64,000 nucleotides of DNA from an uncultured Gammaproteobacteria bacterium (GTDB lineage: Bacteria; Pseudomonadota; Gammaproteobacteria; Steroidobacterales; Foliamicaceae), in the NCBI GenBank assembly GCA_951828235.1, contig OX639965.1, positions 2,166,212-2,230,211 of the forward strand, in the 5' to 3' direction. A program made the position numbers and the translations under genes. How positions within the stretch are numbered: the first letter of the stretch is position 1; the number at the start of each line of letters is the position of its first letter. The notes below the pieces were generated by a model. It searched no databases and was not told the DNA's origin. It worked only from the letters and a program-made list of their open reading frames with translations. Below, in pieces: positions 9,521 through 17,253 of this stretch.

Positions 9521-10332
9521 AAGGGCGTGTCGCCGGAAACCGAAGCGCGCTGCATCTTGCGGTGCTGCGGCCAGTAGTCGGCCAGCGCGTAATGGGACGT
9601 GCAGCGGTTGTCCCAGATCGCCAGGGTGCCGGGGCGCCAGCGCAGCCGCACGCAGAATTCCGGCGTTTCGATGTGTTTGTACAGGAACTGAAGCAGGTTT
9701 TCGCTTTCCTGGGGAGTAAAACCGTTGATGAAATTGGTGAAGAAGCGGTTGACGAACAGCGACTTGCGGCCGGTTCGCGGGTGGGTCCTCACCACCGGAT
9801 GGGAAACGGGCGGGAATATTTTCTCGAATTCCTTGATCTTTTCCTCGCTGTTCTCCCAGTTCCTTACGATCGGCTCGTAGTACCCGAGTATGGTGTGGGT
9901 GCAGGTCAGGCTGCCGAGTATCCGCTTCATTTCGTCCGACAGCGTCTCGTAGGCGCTGTAGTTGCAGGCCCACATCGTGTCGCCGCCCCCGTCGGGCACG
10001 ACCAGCGCGTGCAGCATGTGCAGCGCCGGGGGTTGCGCCAGGCCGGTCATGTCCTGGTGAAAGGTGTTGAGCGCGGGCGGCTTGCTCTTGTCGTTTTCGA
10101 GAAAGAGCAGCTCCTGGTACTTGTGTGCCAGCGCCGGTTGGACAAAACTCTCACCAAAGCGCCGGGAGAAATCGACGAGTTCCTCTCCGTTCAAGTCCTG
10201 ATTGCGGAAAAACAGAACTCTGTGTTCCAGTAATCCTTGTTCGATCTCGTCGATCACATCCTGCGGAAGGTCCGGCGCAAGGTCGATTCCCGACACCTCC
10301 GCGCCCAGCTTTGCGACTCGCTCAAATTCCAT
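9517..10332 (-). CDS. TauD/TfdA-family 2-oxoglutarate-dependent dioxygenase
   Basis: This 271-residue cytoplasmic non-haem iron enzyme shows the facial triad: His92 and Asp94 in FHQDM and distal His247 in TSHYALADY. Arg258 or Arg262 is suited to bind 2-oxoglutarate. Family members hydroxylate taurine, 2,4-D, gamma-butyrobetaine or alkyl sulfates, releasing succinate and CO2. The substrate here cannot be read from sequence. It converges on the BCCT carrier gene, with four bases shared at 9517-9520, and is followed in the upstream direction by an alpha/beta hydrolase gene on the same strand. Oxidative attack on an imported amine or acid is plausible. Confidence 0.9.
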   Translation of the reverse strand: MEFERVAKLGAEVSGIDLAPDLPQDVIDEIEQGLLEHRVLFFRNQDLNGEELVDFSRRFGESFVQPALAHKYQELLFLENDKSKPPALNTFHQDMTGLAQPPALHMLHALVVPDGGGDTMWACNYSAYETLSDEMKRILGSLTCTHTILGYYEPIVRNWENSEEKIKEFEKIFPPVSHPVVRTHPRTGRKSLFVNRFFTNFINGFTPQESENLLQFLYKHIETPEFCVRLRWRPGTLAIWDNRCTSHYALADYWPQHRKMQRASVSGDTPF

Positions 10333-10338
10333 AGTTCA

Positions 10339-11289
10339 TTAGTCCAGAAATTCGCGTGAAACCGCGGCCAGACGGTCCACGCCTACGTCGAAAACGCCGT
10401 GGGTGAGATCGGGCATCTCGACCACCTTGACGTCGGCTATCAACTCCGCTGCGGCCCGGGAGTTCTCCTGCAGATTGCCGTGCGTATTGGGCACCAGCAC
10501 CGGCTGCCGAACCAGCGGCAGGCGTTCTTCGGCCGGGTAGCTGAACACGCTGTGATACGCCCACCAGGAGTAGGGCCCGGATTGCAGGTGGTCGGCGAAG
10601 TGCGATGCGCCGCGCTGCAGCGACACATCCGGGTGACGGCCGGTAACCCAGAACTCCCAGATTTCCATCGCTTTCGTTCCATCCTCCGTCAGCTCGCTGG
10701 GCCTGGCGTACTGCTCGTACATTTCCTTGCGTGTATCGCCCACGTTAAAGGGAATGCCCGGCAATACCAGCCGGCGCACCAGGTCCGGCCGGATGACCGC
10801 AAGTTCCGAGGCGATAAAGCAGCCGGTGTGGTAGCCGATCAAGTCCACGGCGCCCTGGCCGTTCGCTCCGAAGCCCAGCGCATCGAGCGCGTCCGCCGCC
10901 GTTCCCGCCAGCTCGATCATGGGCTGCGGCTCGGGCGGCGGGTCCGAGCGGCCATAGCCCGGCGTGTCCATTGCCATGACCAGCCGGTCGCCGCTCATCT
11001 CCAGCATGAAGTCGCGGAAGAAGTCCCCCGACACCGCGGTCGGATGAAAACACATCAGCGGTGTCTTCGTGGACGTGTCGTCGAGCGCGGCGGCAACGTA
11101 AACATGGACCTGGCCGAAGCGCCCGTCCACGTAGCGCCGGCGGATCCGCCGGCCGGCGCCTGCCGATGACGGATCGGAAGCCGAACGCGGCTGCCCCGCG
11201 CCCGACCGCTCCCAGACAAAAGCAAGCGGCGCGGCCAGCGCCGCCTGAAGCAGCCGCCTGCGATGAACTTGAATCTTCTTGCCTTGCAC
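10339..11289 (-). CDS. alpha/beta hydrolase with histidine at the nucleophile position
   Basis: This 316-residue protein starts at a GTG at 11289 with a GGGGAA site upstream. A long upstream extension of the same frame overlaps the divergent receptor gene and is rejected. The N-terminus (KKIQVHRRRLLQAALAAPLAF) resembles a twin-arginine or Sec export signal. The fold is recognisable from DTPGYGRSDPP and a late acid/His region (PDLTHGVFD). The nucleophile elbow reads GYHTG, so the residue that should be Ser is His. It may therefore be a pseudo-hydrolase or use another chemistry. It lies only seven bases before the start of the dioxygenase gene on the same strand, so the two are probably one operon. 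Confidence 0.85.
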   Translation of the reverse strand: MQGKKIQVHRRRLLQAALAAPLAFVWERSGAGQPRSASDPSSAGAGRRIRRRYVDGRFGQVHVYVAAALDDTSTKTPLMCFHPTAVSGDFFRDFMLEMSGDRLVMAMDTPGYGRSDPPPEPQPMIELAGTAADALDALGFGANGQGAVDLIGYHTGCFIASELAVIRPDLVRRLVLPGIPFNVGDTRKEMYEQYARPSELTEDGTKAMEIWEFWVTGRHPDVSLQRGASHFADHLQSGPYSWWAYHSVFSYPAEERLPLVRQPVLVPNTHGNLQENSRAAAELIADVKVVEMPDLTHGVFDVGVDRLAAVSREFLD

Positions 11290-11445
11290 TGTATTCCCCA
11301 ATCTTCCGGAATCCTCCGGGCGCAACCGGGCGAATCTTATCAGGCAGCCGGACCCCCGGGGAAGAACGCAAGAAGGGGAATGGCGGCGCTCACAGGCAAA
11401 CCGCGAGGTCCTGAATTTGATTTCCCGTGCGGTGATATAGCGGGT

Positions 11446-13518
11446 ATGGTAGTGATCGTGAAACAGGCCATTGGTCACATGGGGAGAACCGCCGGGGTTC
11501 TCTTCGCGCAGGCGGCGCTCGCCTTCGCCTGCCTTGCGCAGGAGCCGGCTGCGCCGGAGGAAATCACCGGAATCACGGTTTTCCCGTCGGCCTTCTACGC
11601 CGATGGCGAACCGGTCAGCGCCATGGACGTGATCAACCGGACCCCCGGTTTCATTTTTGAGCGCGGAAACAACAACATGCGCGGCCTGGAGAGCGCGGCG
11701 GGCAACGTGCTTATCGATGGCCGCTGGCCCACCATCAAGGCCAACACCCTCCAGGAGGTGCTCACCAGCATTCCTTTTGCCGTCATCGATCGGGTGGAAG
11801 TCATACGCGCGGACGCCGCGGACTTCGATACGATGGGACGCCAGGTGGTCGTCAACGTCGTGCGCAAGGAAGGCGGAAAATCGACCCTGGTAACGGAAGC
11901 GGCCTTGAAGAAATACCCGGACAATGACCGGGACCTGGGCGGTACCGCGCGTGTGGAGTATGCAAAGAGTTCCGGGCGCTTCAATTTCGACGCAAGCTTT
12001 GTCTACAAGAACGAACAATTCCAGTGGGGTACGGGCGAGGGACCGTACACCCTTGCGGCTGAAGATCCGGAATCCTCACTCAATGGCCGGTTTGATAATG
12101 ACGACTGGAACAAGAGCGTGCACGCTACAGCCACCGGCAACTACGCATGGGACCGTTTCGATCTGGGGCTGAACCTTACGGCCAAGAAATCGACCCTGAT
12201 TCTCGACCGGCTTGGCAACTACGCGACTGCGGCCGGTGAGCCGTACGATCAGGTCGTCGACATCGAGCGGGGGAACGACGTATTCGAGGTTGGTTCGGAC
12301 ATTTCGATCAATTTGGCCGAGAATCGGCGACTGAACGCCAAAATGCTCCACCGGCTGGAGTCATTGGGTAGCGACTCGTACCTGCAACTTGGCGCCCTGG
12401 AAACCCTGGCGGACGACGATTTCGACTGGTCCGAGACCGCGGCTCGTGCAATTTACCGGTGGGACCTGTCGACGCCCCTCAGCCTGGAATTCGGAGCCGA
12501 GGCCGCGTTCAACGAACTGGACAGTTTCGTGGAGGTCAGCGTGGGTAATAGCCCCCTTGAGCTGCCGAATGACAACATCTCGGTAGCGGAGGACCGCTAT
12601 CAGGCGTTCGCCAAGGCCATAGTCAGGGTCCGGCCCAACCTTTCATTCGAAGCTGGCCTGGAGTTCGAAAGATCAAGCCTGGAGCAAAGCGGCGACGCGA
12701 ATCTGAACAAGGAGTTCGATTACCTCAAGCCGCGCCTGACGGCGACCTGGTCGATAAACGGTGTGACCGATGTCCGGCTGCGCGTGGAGAAAATCGTGGG
12801 GCAACTCGATTTCTACACGTTCGCGGCTTCGCCTTCGCTGGAGACGGGCATTTTCTCGGCCGGAAACGCCGGCCTGGAACCGGAAGAGGCAACCGAATAC
12901 GAATTGCAGTTCGAGCGCCGGTTTTGGGGACAGGGGTCGGCCATATTGACATACACGCGTTACCGGCTGGAAAACGCGCTGGACTACGTTCCCGTAGGAT
13001 CGGGTTTCGACGCAAGGGGCAATGCGGGCCGGGCGAGCCGCGGCAAGTGGATACTGGTGACGAACTTTCCCCTGGACCCGCTGGGTTGGAAAGGAGCCAC
13101 GTGGCGGTCGAGAACCGTGCACTTCGATTCCCGGATCACCGACCCCTTTACCGGCGAAACGCGGCGACGAACGGGCCGTGATTCGTTCGTGGGATTCATC
13201 GGCCTGACCTGGGAATTGCCGCAATGGAATTCCGTGGTGGGGCTTGACGGTTTCATCGGCTATCAGGAGCGCTCCTACCGCATTTCCGAGGAGCGGCTCG
13301 AGCGTGAAGCCCCATTGCCGATGAATCTCTGGTTGGACCGGACCTTCGGCGAGGATCTCTCCGTGCGCTTCGAGATCATGAACGTGACGCCCGCGCGCCG
13401 CACGCGTACCCGGGAACTCTACGGAGCCGGCCGTGCGGGCGGTGAGATGTCCGCGGTAGAGGTCCGCGAAACCGAGCAGGCAATGCACTTCATGCTGCGC
13501 ATACGCAAGCGCTTCTAG
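11446..13518 (+). CDS. TonB-dependent receptor-like outer-membrane protein
   Basis: This protein of 690 residues has a signal peptide (GVLFAQAALAFACLAQ), a plug domain (DVINRTPGF, GNVLIDGR, IDRVEVIRADAADF) and a beta-barrel ending in MHFMLRIRKRF. The start at 11446 is chosen to keep the signal peptide intact; an ATG at 11479 is nearly as good and neither has a strong ribosome site. It lacks the LDEIVVTAR motif of the other receptors in the window and is shorter, so it belongs to a different subfamily. It is divergent from the hydrolase-dioxygenase operon, with about 155 bases of shared control region. Ligand unknown. Confidence 0.88.
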   Translation: MVVIVKQAIGHMGRTAGVLFAQAALAFACLAQEPAAPEEITGITVFPSAFYADGEPVSAMDVINRTPGFIFERGNNNMRGLESAAGNVLIDGRWPTIKANTLQEVLTSIPFAVIDRVEVIRADAADFDTMGRQVVVNVVRKEGGKSTLVTEAALKKYPDNDRDLGGTARVEYAKSSGRFNFDASFVYKNEQFQWGTGEGPYTLAAEDPESSLNGRFDNDDWNKSVHATATGNYAWDRFDLGLNLTAKKSTLILDRLGNYATAAGEPYDQVVDIERGNDVFEVGSDISINLAENRRLNAKMLHRLESLGSDSYLQLGALETLADDDFDWSETAARAIYRWDLSTPLSLEFGAEAAFNELDSFVEVSVGNSPLELPNDNISVAEDRYQAFAKAIVRVRPNLSFEAGLEFERSSLEQSGDANLNKEFDYLKPRLTATWSINGVTDVRLRVEKIVGQLDFYTFAASPSLETGIFSAGNAGLEPEEATEYELQFERRFWGQGSAILTYTRYRLENALDYVPVGSGFDARGNAGRASRGKWILVTNFPLDPLGWKGATWRSRTVHFDSRITDPFTGETRRRTGRDSFVGFIGLTWELPQWNSVVGLDGFIGYQERSYRISEERLEREAPLPMNLWLDRTFGEDLSVRFEIMNVTPARRTRTRELYGAGRAGGEMSAVEVRETEQAMHFMLRIRKRF

Positions 13519-13519
13519 G

Positions 13520-13572
13520 CCGGGAGCGAGGGCGTCCCGCCCTCGACCAAGGCGAGACGCCTTCGCTCCCGG
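13520..13572. repeat. REP-like palindromic repeat, copy 1
   Basis: An imperfect palindrome of two inverted half-units. The left half begins CCGGGAGCGAGGGCGTCCCG and the right half is its reverse complement with three G/A or C/T differences. It fills the gap between the convergent receptor and VOC genes and could also act as a transcription stop. Confidence 0.75.
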
Positions 13573-13577
13573 GGTGT

Positions 13578-14534
13578 TCAGTCCGCTTCGGTGAGTTCCA
13601 GCAGCTCCTCGTTGGCGCCAAGCAGGAGCGCGATGCGTTTTTCGCCCACTTGGCTGGGTCCGCGAAGAAGCGTGGCGCCGGCTTCGCAGGCCTTCTCCAG
13701 TGTGGCGTCCAGCTCGCCCACCGTGTAGCTGAACAGGTTTACGCCCAGCTTCCCGGGACGCATGCGACCAGTCAGCCGCTTGCTCGGAACACCGGCGAAA
13801 TGCACGAACAGGAGCTTGCCGCTGGGCTCGCCCGGTGCGGAAAGCACCAGGAAATGCATACCCGTTGCGGTAGCGACTCCGGTGAGCCGCCGGGCAAGGT
13901 GCAGGTTTTCTTCCGGCACCCACGCGTCGGTGCCGGGTTCCATGCCCAGTACATCGCAGTACAGGCGGCGAGCGGCATCCGGGTCAGCGCACACGACGGA
14001 CGTCGTGGCGATCTCCGAGAAGCGAACTCCCGCAGGCAGTTCGCGCATCGATTCGGGCGGATGACGGTGGCCGATCATCAACAGGGCGGGCACGCCATCG
14101 GGTCCGGAGAACAGGCATTCCTCACTCTCGATATCGCCCAGCTCGTAGCGGATCGGCTCCGAGCGGAACGCGTATCCGGCCCCGGTGATGGCTTCGACGG
14201 CGGCGGTCATCGACGGCGGCACGTAGAAGTCGATCGCCTTGGGGCCGATGTCGGTGGAGGAATCCAACGCGCCGGGGCCATGGTCCAGCCGCACGGCCTC
14301 GGTTGGAGCAGGCGAGTATTGGGCCAGGCGCAAATGCCCGGCGGGGTAATCCCGGCAGGACAGTTCGACCAGGCGCGCCGTCACCTCCTGCGGCAGGCCC
14401 CATGCATCCAGAAGCGCGCGCGGCGCCTCGCCGTCGCTGTCCAGTTGCAAACCCATCACGTCGCGGAACAGGCCCAGCGACTCATCCATGTCGCTGACGC
14501 CCACCGTCACCGAAGTCATGCCGTAAACGCTCAT
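13578..14534 (-). CDS. two-domain VOC (glyoxalase/dioxygenase-fold) protein
   Basis: This 318-residue soluble protein consists of two vicinal-oxygen-chelate modules. The first (residues about 1-125) begins MTSVTVGVSDMDESLGLFRDV and the second (about 165-310) begins with an IATTSVVCADPDAARRLYCDV stretch. The ATG at 14534 has a GGAGGA site and replaces a longer open frame. It overlaps the stop of the upstream VOC gene by four bases (ATGA), so the two are translationally coupled. VOC proteins include extradiol dioxygenases, glyalases and isomerases that bind a divalent metal. Ligand residues and substrate cannot be assigned here. Confidence 0.83.
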   Translation of the reverse strand: MSVYGMTSVTVGVSDMDESLGLFRDVMGLQLDSDGEAPRALLDAWGLPQEVTARLVELSCRDYPAGHLRLAQYSPAPTEAVRLDHGPGALDSSTDIGPKAIDFYVPPSMTAAVEAITGAGYAFRSEPIRYELGDIESEECLFSGPDGVPALLMIGHRHPPESMRELPAGVRFSEIATTSVVCADPDAARRLYCDVLGMEPGTDAWVPEENLHLARRLTGVATATGMHFLVLSAPGEPSGKLLFVHFAGVPSKRLTGRMRPGKLGVNLFSYTVGELDATLEKACEAGATLLRGPSQVGEKRIALLLGANEELLELTEAD

Positions 14535-15544
14535 CGCGCATCCTCCATCAATACCTGCAGCGCCCCGCTGCCGGGATTGCGCACCAGCATCGCGGAAACG
14601 CCTCCCGAGCCCGGCCATGGCGTGCTCTGCGGCTTGCTCAGGATCTCCACCTTCAAGGCGCTGCACCTGCCGGCTGCTTCCTCCAGGTCGCTGACCGCGA
14701 AGGCCTGGGCCAGGTAGCCGATGTTCGGAGGTTTGGCCCGCTTGATCAATGACTCGCACTCGTAATTGAGGGGCTGGCTCAGCACCACCTTGCCGAACAT
14801 GTGGTTGCCCTGCATGAATACGACACGGGTCTTTGCGTCTTCGGGCAGGTTCAGCAGGCGGTTGGATTCGGGCGTACCCAGCACTTCGTCGATCAGGGGC
14901 TTCATGTTCAGCACCTGTTCGTACCAGGTCATGGCGCGCTTGCTCGAATCCACGCCATGCGAACTGGTCACGATGGGGGTGAAGCCGGCGCTCGTGTAAC
15001 CCCGCTGTTCGACGTAGGCGCGCATCTGGCCCACCCGCGTTGCCGGATCGCGCGTTGCGAGCTCCACCAGGTTGATCGGCACGCGGTCGGGGCCTTCGAA
15101 AATTCCTTCTACGGGATCGCCCACATCGTTCCCGAAAAAGTGCTGCACCGGGTCGGACCAGAGTACGAAGCCGTCCTTCTTCAACCCCTCAAAGTCGCGG
15201 TGAATGTCGGCCGTGTAGAAGTTCAGATTGAAGCAGCCGTAGGCCCTCACGATGCTTCGGTCGCGGATTTCCACTGGCCTGGCGCTGCCTTCGGGCAGAT
15301 GAAAATCAAGCAGAAGCACCTGGCCCACTCCTTCGTCGCCTTGCCCCAGCAAGATGGCGCGCGCCGAGGCTCCGCCGCTTAGGCGCCAGAAGTTGCGGAA
15401 GGCCGCGCCGCTCAGCAATTCGTCGGCCAGAACCGACAGACCGATGCGGTCCCTGTAGAAGGCCAGTGACTTGTCGATGTCGCGGCAACCGATAACAGCC
15501 GCGCGCATCGGCGAACCGTCCGGCGCAATGATTTCCTCAGCCAC
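14531..15544 (-). CDS. two-domain VOC protein, paralogue of the downstream gene
   Basis: This 337-residue protein has two VOC modules: the first starts MRAAVIGCRDIDKSLAFYRD and the second lies around residues 190-330 (MTWYEQVLNMKPLIDEVL). It is the first gene of a two-gene operon with the VOC gene at 13578 and overlaps it by four bases. Together the pair could form a hetero-oligomeric metal enzyme acting on an imported compound. It is divergent from a SAM methyltransferase, with a shared 135-base control region. The exact reaction is unknown. Confidence 0.83.
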   Translation of the reverse strand: MAEEIIAPDGSPMRAAVIGCRDIDKSLAFYRDRIGLSVLADELLSGAAFRNFWRLSGGASARAILLGQGDEGVGQVLLLDFHLPEGSARPVEIRDRSIVRAYGCFNLNFYTADIHRDFEGLKKDGFVLWSDPVQHFFGNDVGDPVEGIFEGPDRVPINLVELATRDPATRVGQMRAYVEQRGYTSAGFTPIVTSSHGVDSSKRAMTWYEQVLNMKPLIDEVLGTPESNRLLNLPEDAKTRVVFMQGNHMFGKVVLSQPLNYECESLIKRAKPPNIGYLAQAFAVSDLEEAAGRCSALKVEILSKPQSTPWPGSGGVSAMLVRNPGSGALQVLMEDAR

Positions 15545-15624
15545 AAATACCTCTGTCCGTTTGTTCCCCGTGTCAGGAGGCGGCTAGTCTAAACCCACTT
15601 GACGACAGATTCCGCGCCGTGGCG

Positions 15625-15652
15625 TTGCAACGTCATGCGGGTTGCGTATTAT
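15625..15652 (+). promoter_or_regulatory. candidate sigma-70 promoter for the methyltransferase gene
   Basis: TTGCAA at 15625-15630 and TATTAT at 15647-15652 are 16 bases apart and sit 28 bases before the chosen ATG. Overlapping TATGAT at 15650-15655 is an alternative -10 element. Predicted by eye only. Confidence 0.4.
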
Positions 15653-15679
15653 GATTCCGGGAAGCGGAGGATTGCTTTC

Positions 15680-16879
15680 ATGACTGATTACGTACGCCAC
15701 GGCCTTAGGATTGAGCCCACCCGGGACGAACTCTCGCGCCAGCGATTTGTCAGCGATATGCGCCGCCACATACTCGGCGATCTGGCAGGTGAAATGCGCT
15801 CGGCCTACGCTAAACGTGTGGAGCCGGCGCTGGTTCGTGAAAAGGGCCGGGAGCCCGAAGACGGCGTGGAAGTCCATAGGGCGATGCGCGGCGAGCGTTC
15901 CTATCGCTTCTACTCGGCCATGCGGGTGAACTGCCAGAAACTTGTCTGGCGCTCGGTCATCCCCACCATCGAACGCAACCTTCCGGACCTGAATCGCAAG
16001 GTCGCCGGCGTGGCCGCCAATGGAAGCGGGTGCGGCGGTTCGGTTACGCTCAATCCGTACGTGGAAACGCCGTCGTATGTCGCCAACCACGACGTGCACC
16101 TGATGCCCGGCTGCTACCACACGGAATACGGCGCCGACGACGTGGCTGCGGGCGCCCTGTACGACAACGGTTCCGCCGTGTTCAGCATGGGGCTGTTCGG
16201 TAACGGCCGCGACGATATCGGCAACAGCATCGCGCGCTTCATATCACTGAAATTCCCGGAACTTCGCCCCCGCCGCATCCTCGACATGGGCTGTTCCATC
16301 GGCTCGAACACCGTGCCCTGGGCGCGCACCTTTCCCCAGGCAGAGGTCCATGCGGTGGACGTGGCGGCGCCGCTGCTGCGATATGCCCACGCCCGCGCCG
16401 AATCGATGGGTGCGCGCGTTCATTACCGGCAGATGGACGCCTCGCAATGCGATTTTGACGGCGAGCCCGGTTTCGACATCGTTTGGTCGTCGATGTTCCT
16501 GCATGAGTTGCCACCGAAGAAGGCGCATGCAGTATTCAGAGAAGCGCACCGCCTTCTTCGTCCCGGTGGGCTGATGCTGCATATGGAGCTGCCGCCCAAC
16601 TGCCGCACTACGCCCTTCGAAAGCTTCTACTTCGACTGGGACAGCTATTACAACCAGGAGCCGTACTACAAGGCCTTCCGCGACCTGCGTCCGGTCGACT
16701 GCTGCACGGCGGCCGGCTTCGACGAGTCGAAATTCGTGGAATTCATCGTGCCGAGTCTGGCCCGCAACGGCGAAGAGGAACTTCAGGAGTACGTGTCGCG
16801 GGACGGCATAACAGTGGACGAGAACACCGGACGCCTGACCCCATCGATTCGCTGGTATTGCTTCGGCGCCTGGAAATAG
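15680..16879 (+). CDS. class I SAM-dependent methyltransferase
   Basis: This 399-residue cytoplasmic enzyme has an N-terminal 180-residue region of unknown fold and a C-terminal Rossmann methyltransferase domain. Motif I is ILDMGCSIGSNTVPWAR near residue 205, followed by the acidic HAVDVA strand end and a DIVWSSMFLHELP motif. LLRPGGLMLHMELPP marks the fifth strand. The ATG at 15680 has GGAGG at 15666-15670; a longer frame from 15599 is rejected. The acceptor is not identifiable. It is divergent from the VOC pair and 10 bases upstream of a small hypothetical gene and a TonB receptor, suggesting a shared catabolic locus. Confidence 0.86.
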   Translation: MTDYVRHGLRIEPTRDELSRQRFVSDMRRHILGDLAGEMRSAYAKRVEPALVREKGREPEDGVEVHRAMRGERSYRFYSAMRVNCQKLVWRSVIPTIERNLPDLNRKVAGVAANGSGCGGSVTLNPYVETPSYVANHDVHLMPGCYHTEYGADDVAAGALYDNGSAVFSMGLFGNGRDDIGNSIARFISLKFPELRPRRILDMGCSIGSNTVPWARTFPQAEVHAVDVAAPLLRYAHARAESMGARVHYRQMDASQCDFDGEPGFDIVWSSMFLHELPPKKAHAVFREAHRLLRPGGLMLHMELPPNCRTTPFESFYFDWDSYYNQEPYYKAFRDLRPVDCCTAAGFDESKFVEFIVPSLARNGEEELQEYVSRDGITVDENTGRLTPSIRWYCFGAWK

Positions 16880-16889
16880 GGTCGGGTCC

Positions 16890-17186
16890 TTGCCCAAGGA
16901 TTCCGCCAGGACACGGCTGAAGGACCTTACCCGCGGCAAGCAGCCGCGGTTCTTCGACGTGCAGGGCGTGGATGAACTGGTGTCCATCACGATGGGCCTG
17001 GCGCAGGAGCTGTGGGCGGTGAAGGAGCGCCTCGCCGCGGTCGAAGCGATCGGCAAGGCGGGGATCAGCACCGCCGCCGTGGAGGCCTACGAATTCAGCG
17101 AGGAAGAACGCGCCGCGCTCGATCGGGAACGCAGGGAATTTATCGATCGAATCTACTTCGTGCTGCGGGAGGGCGATGAGAGATAG
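16890..17186 (+). CDS. small hypothetical protein next to methyltransferase
   Basis: This 98-residue acidic, helical protein begins at a TTG at 16890, ten bases after the methyltransferase stop. It has no membrane segment or signal. A stretch around residues 35-55 (AQELWAVKERLAAVEAI) looks like a short coiled coil, and the C-terminus ends in a charged helix. It is not recognised. Its tight spacing suggests it is translated from the methyltransferase mRNA and may be a partner of that enzyme. Confidence 0.6.
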   Translation: MPKDSARTRLKDLTRGKQPRFFDVQGVDELVSITMGLAQELWAVKERLAAVEAIGKAGISTAAVEAYEFSEEERAALDRERREFIDRIYFVLREGDER

Positions 17187-17253
17187 CGCGCCCGGGTAGC
17201 GCGGGCGGGCCGTTTTGCGTAATATTTCCGCGAATTTTTTTGGAGAACAGTCG

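Noticed and set aside
11290..12018. Long N-terminal extension of the alpha/beta hydrolase on the minus strand
   Set aside because: It overlaps the signal peptide and plug of the divergent receptor gene and has no homologous character; the GTG at 11,289 gives the family-like start.
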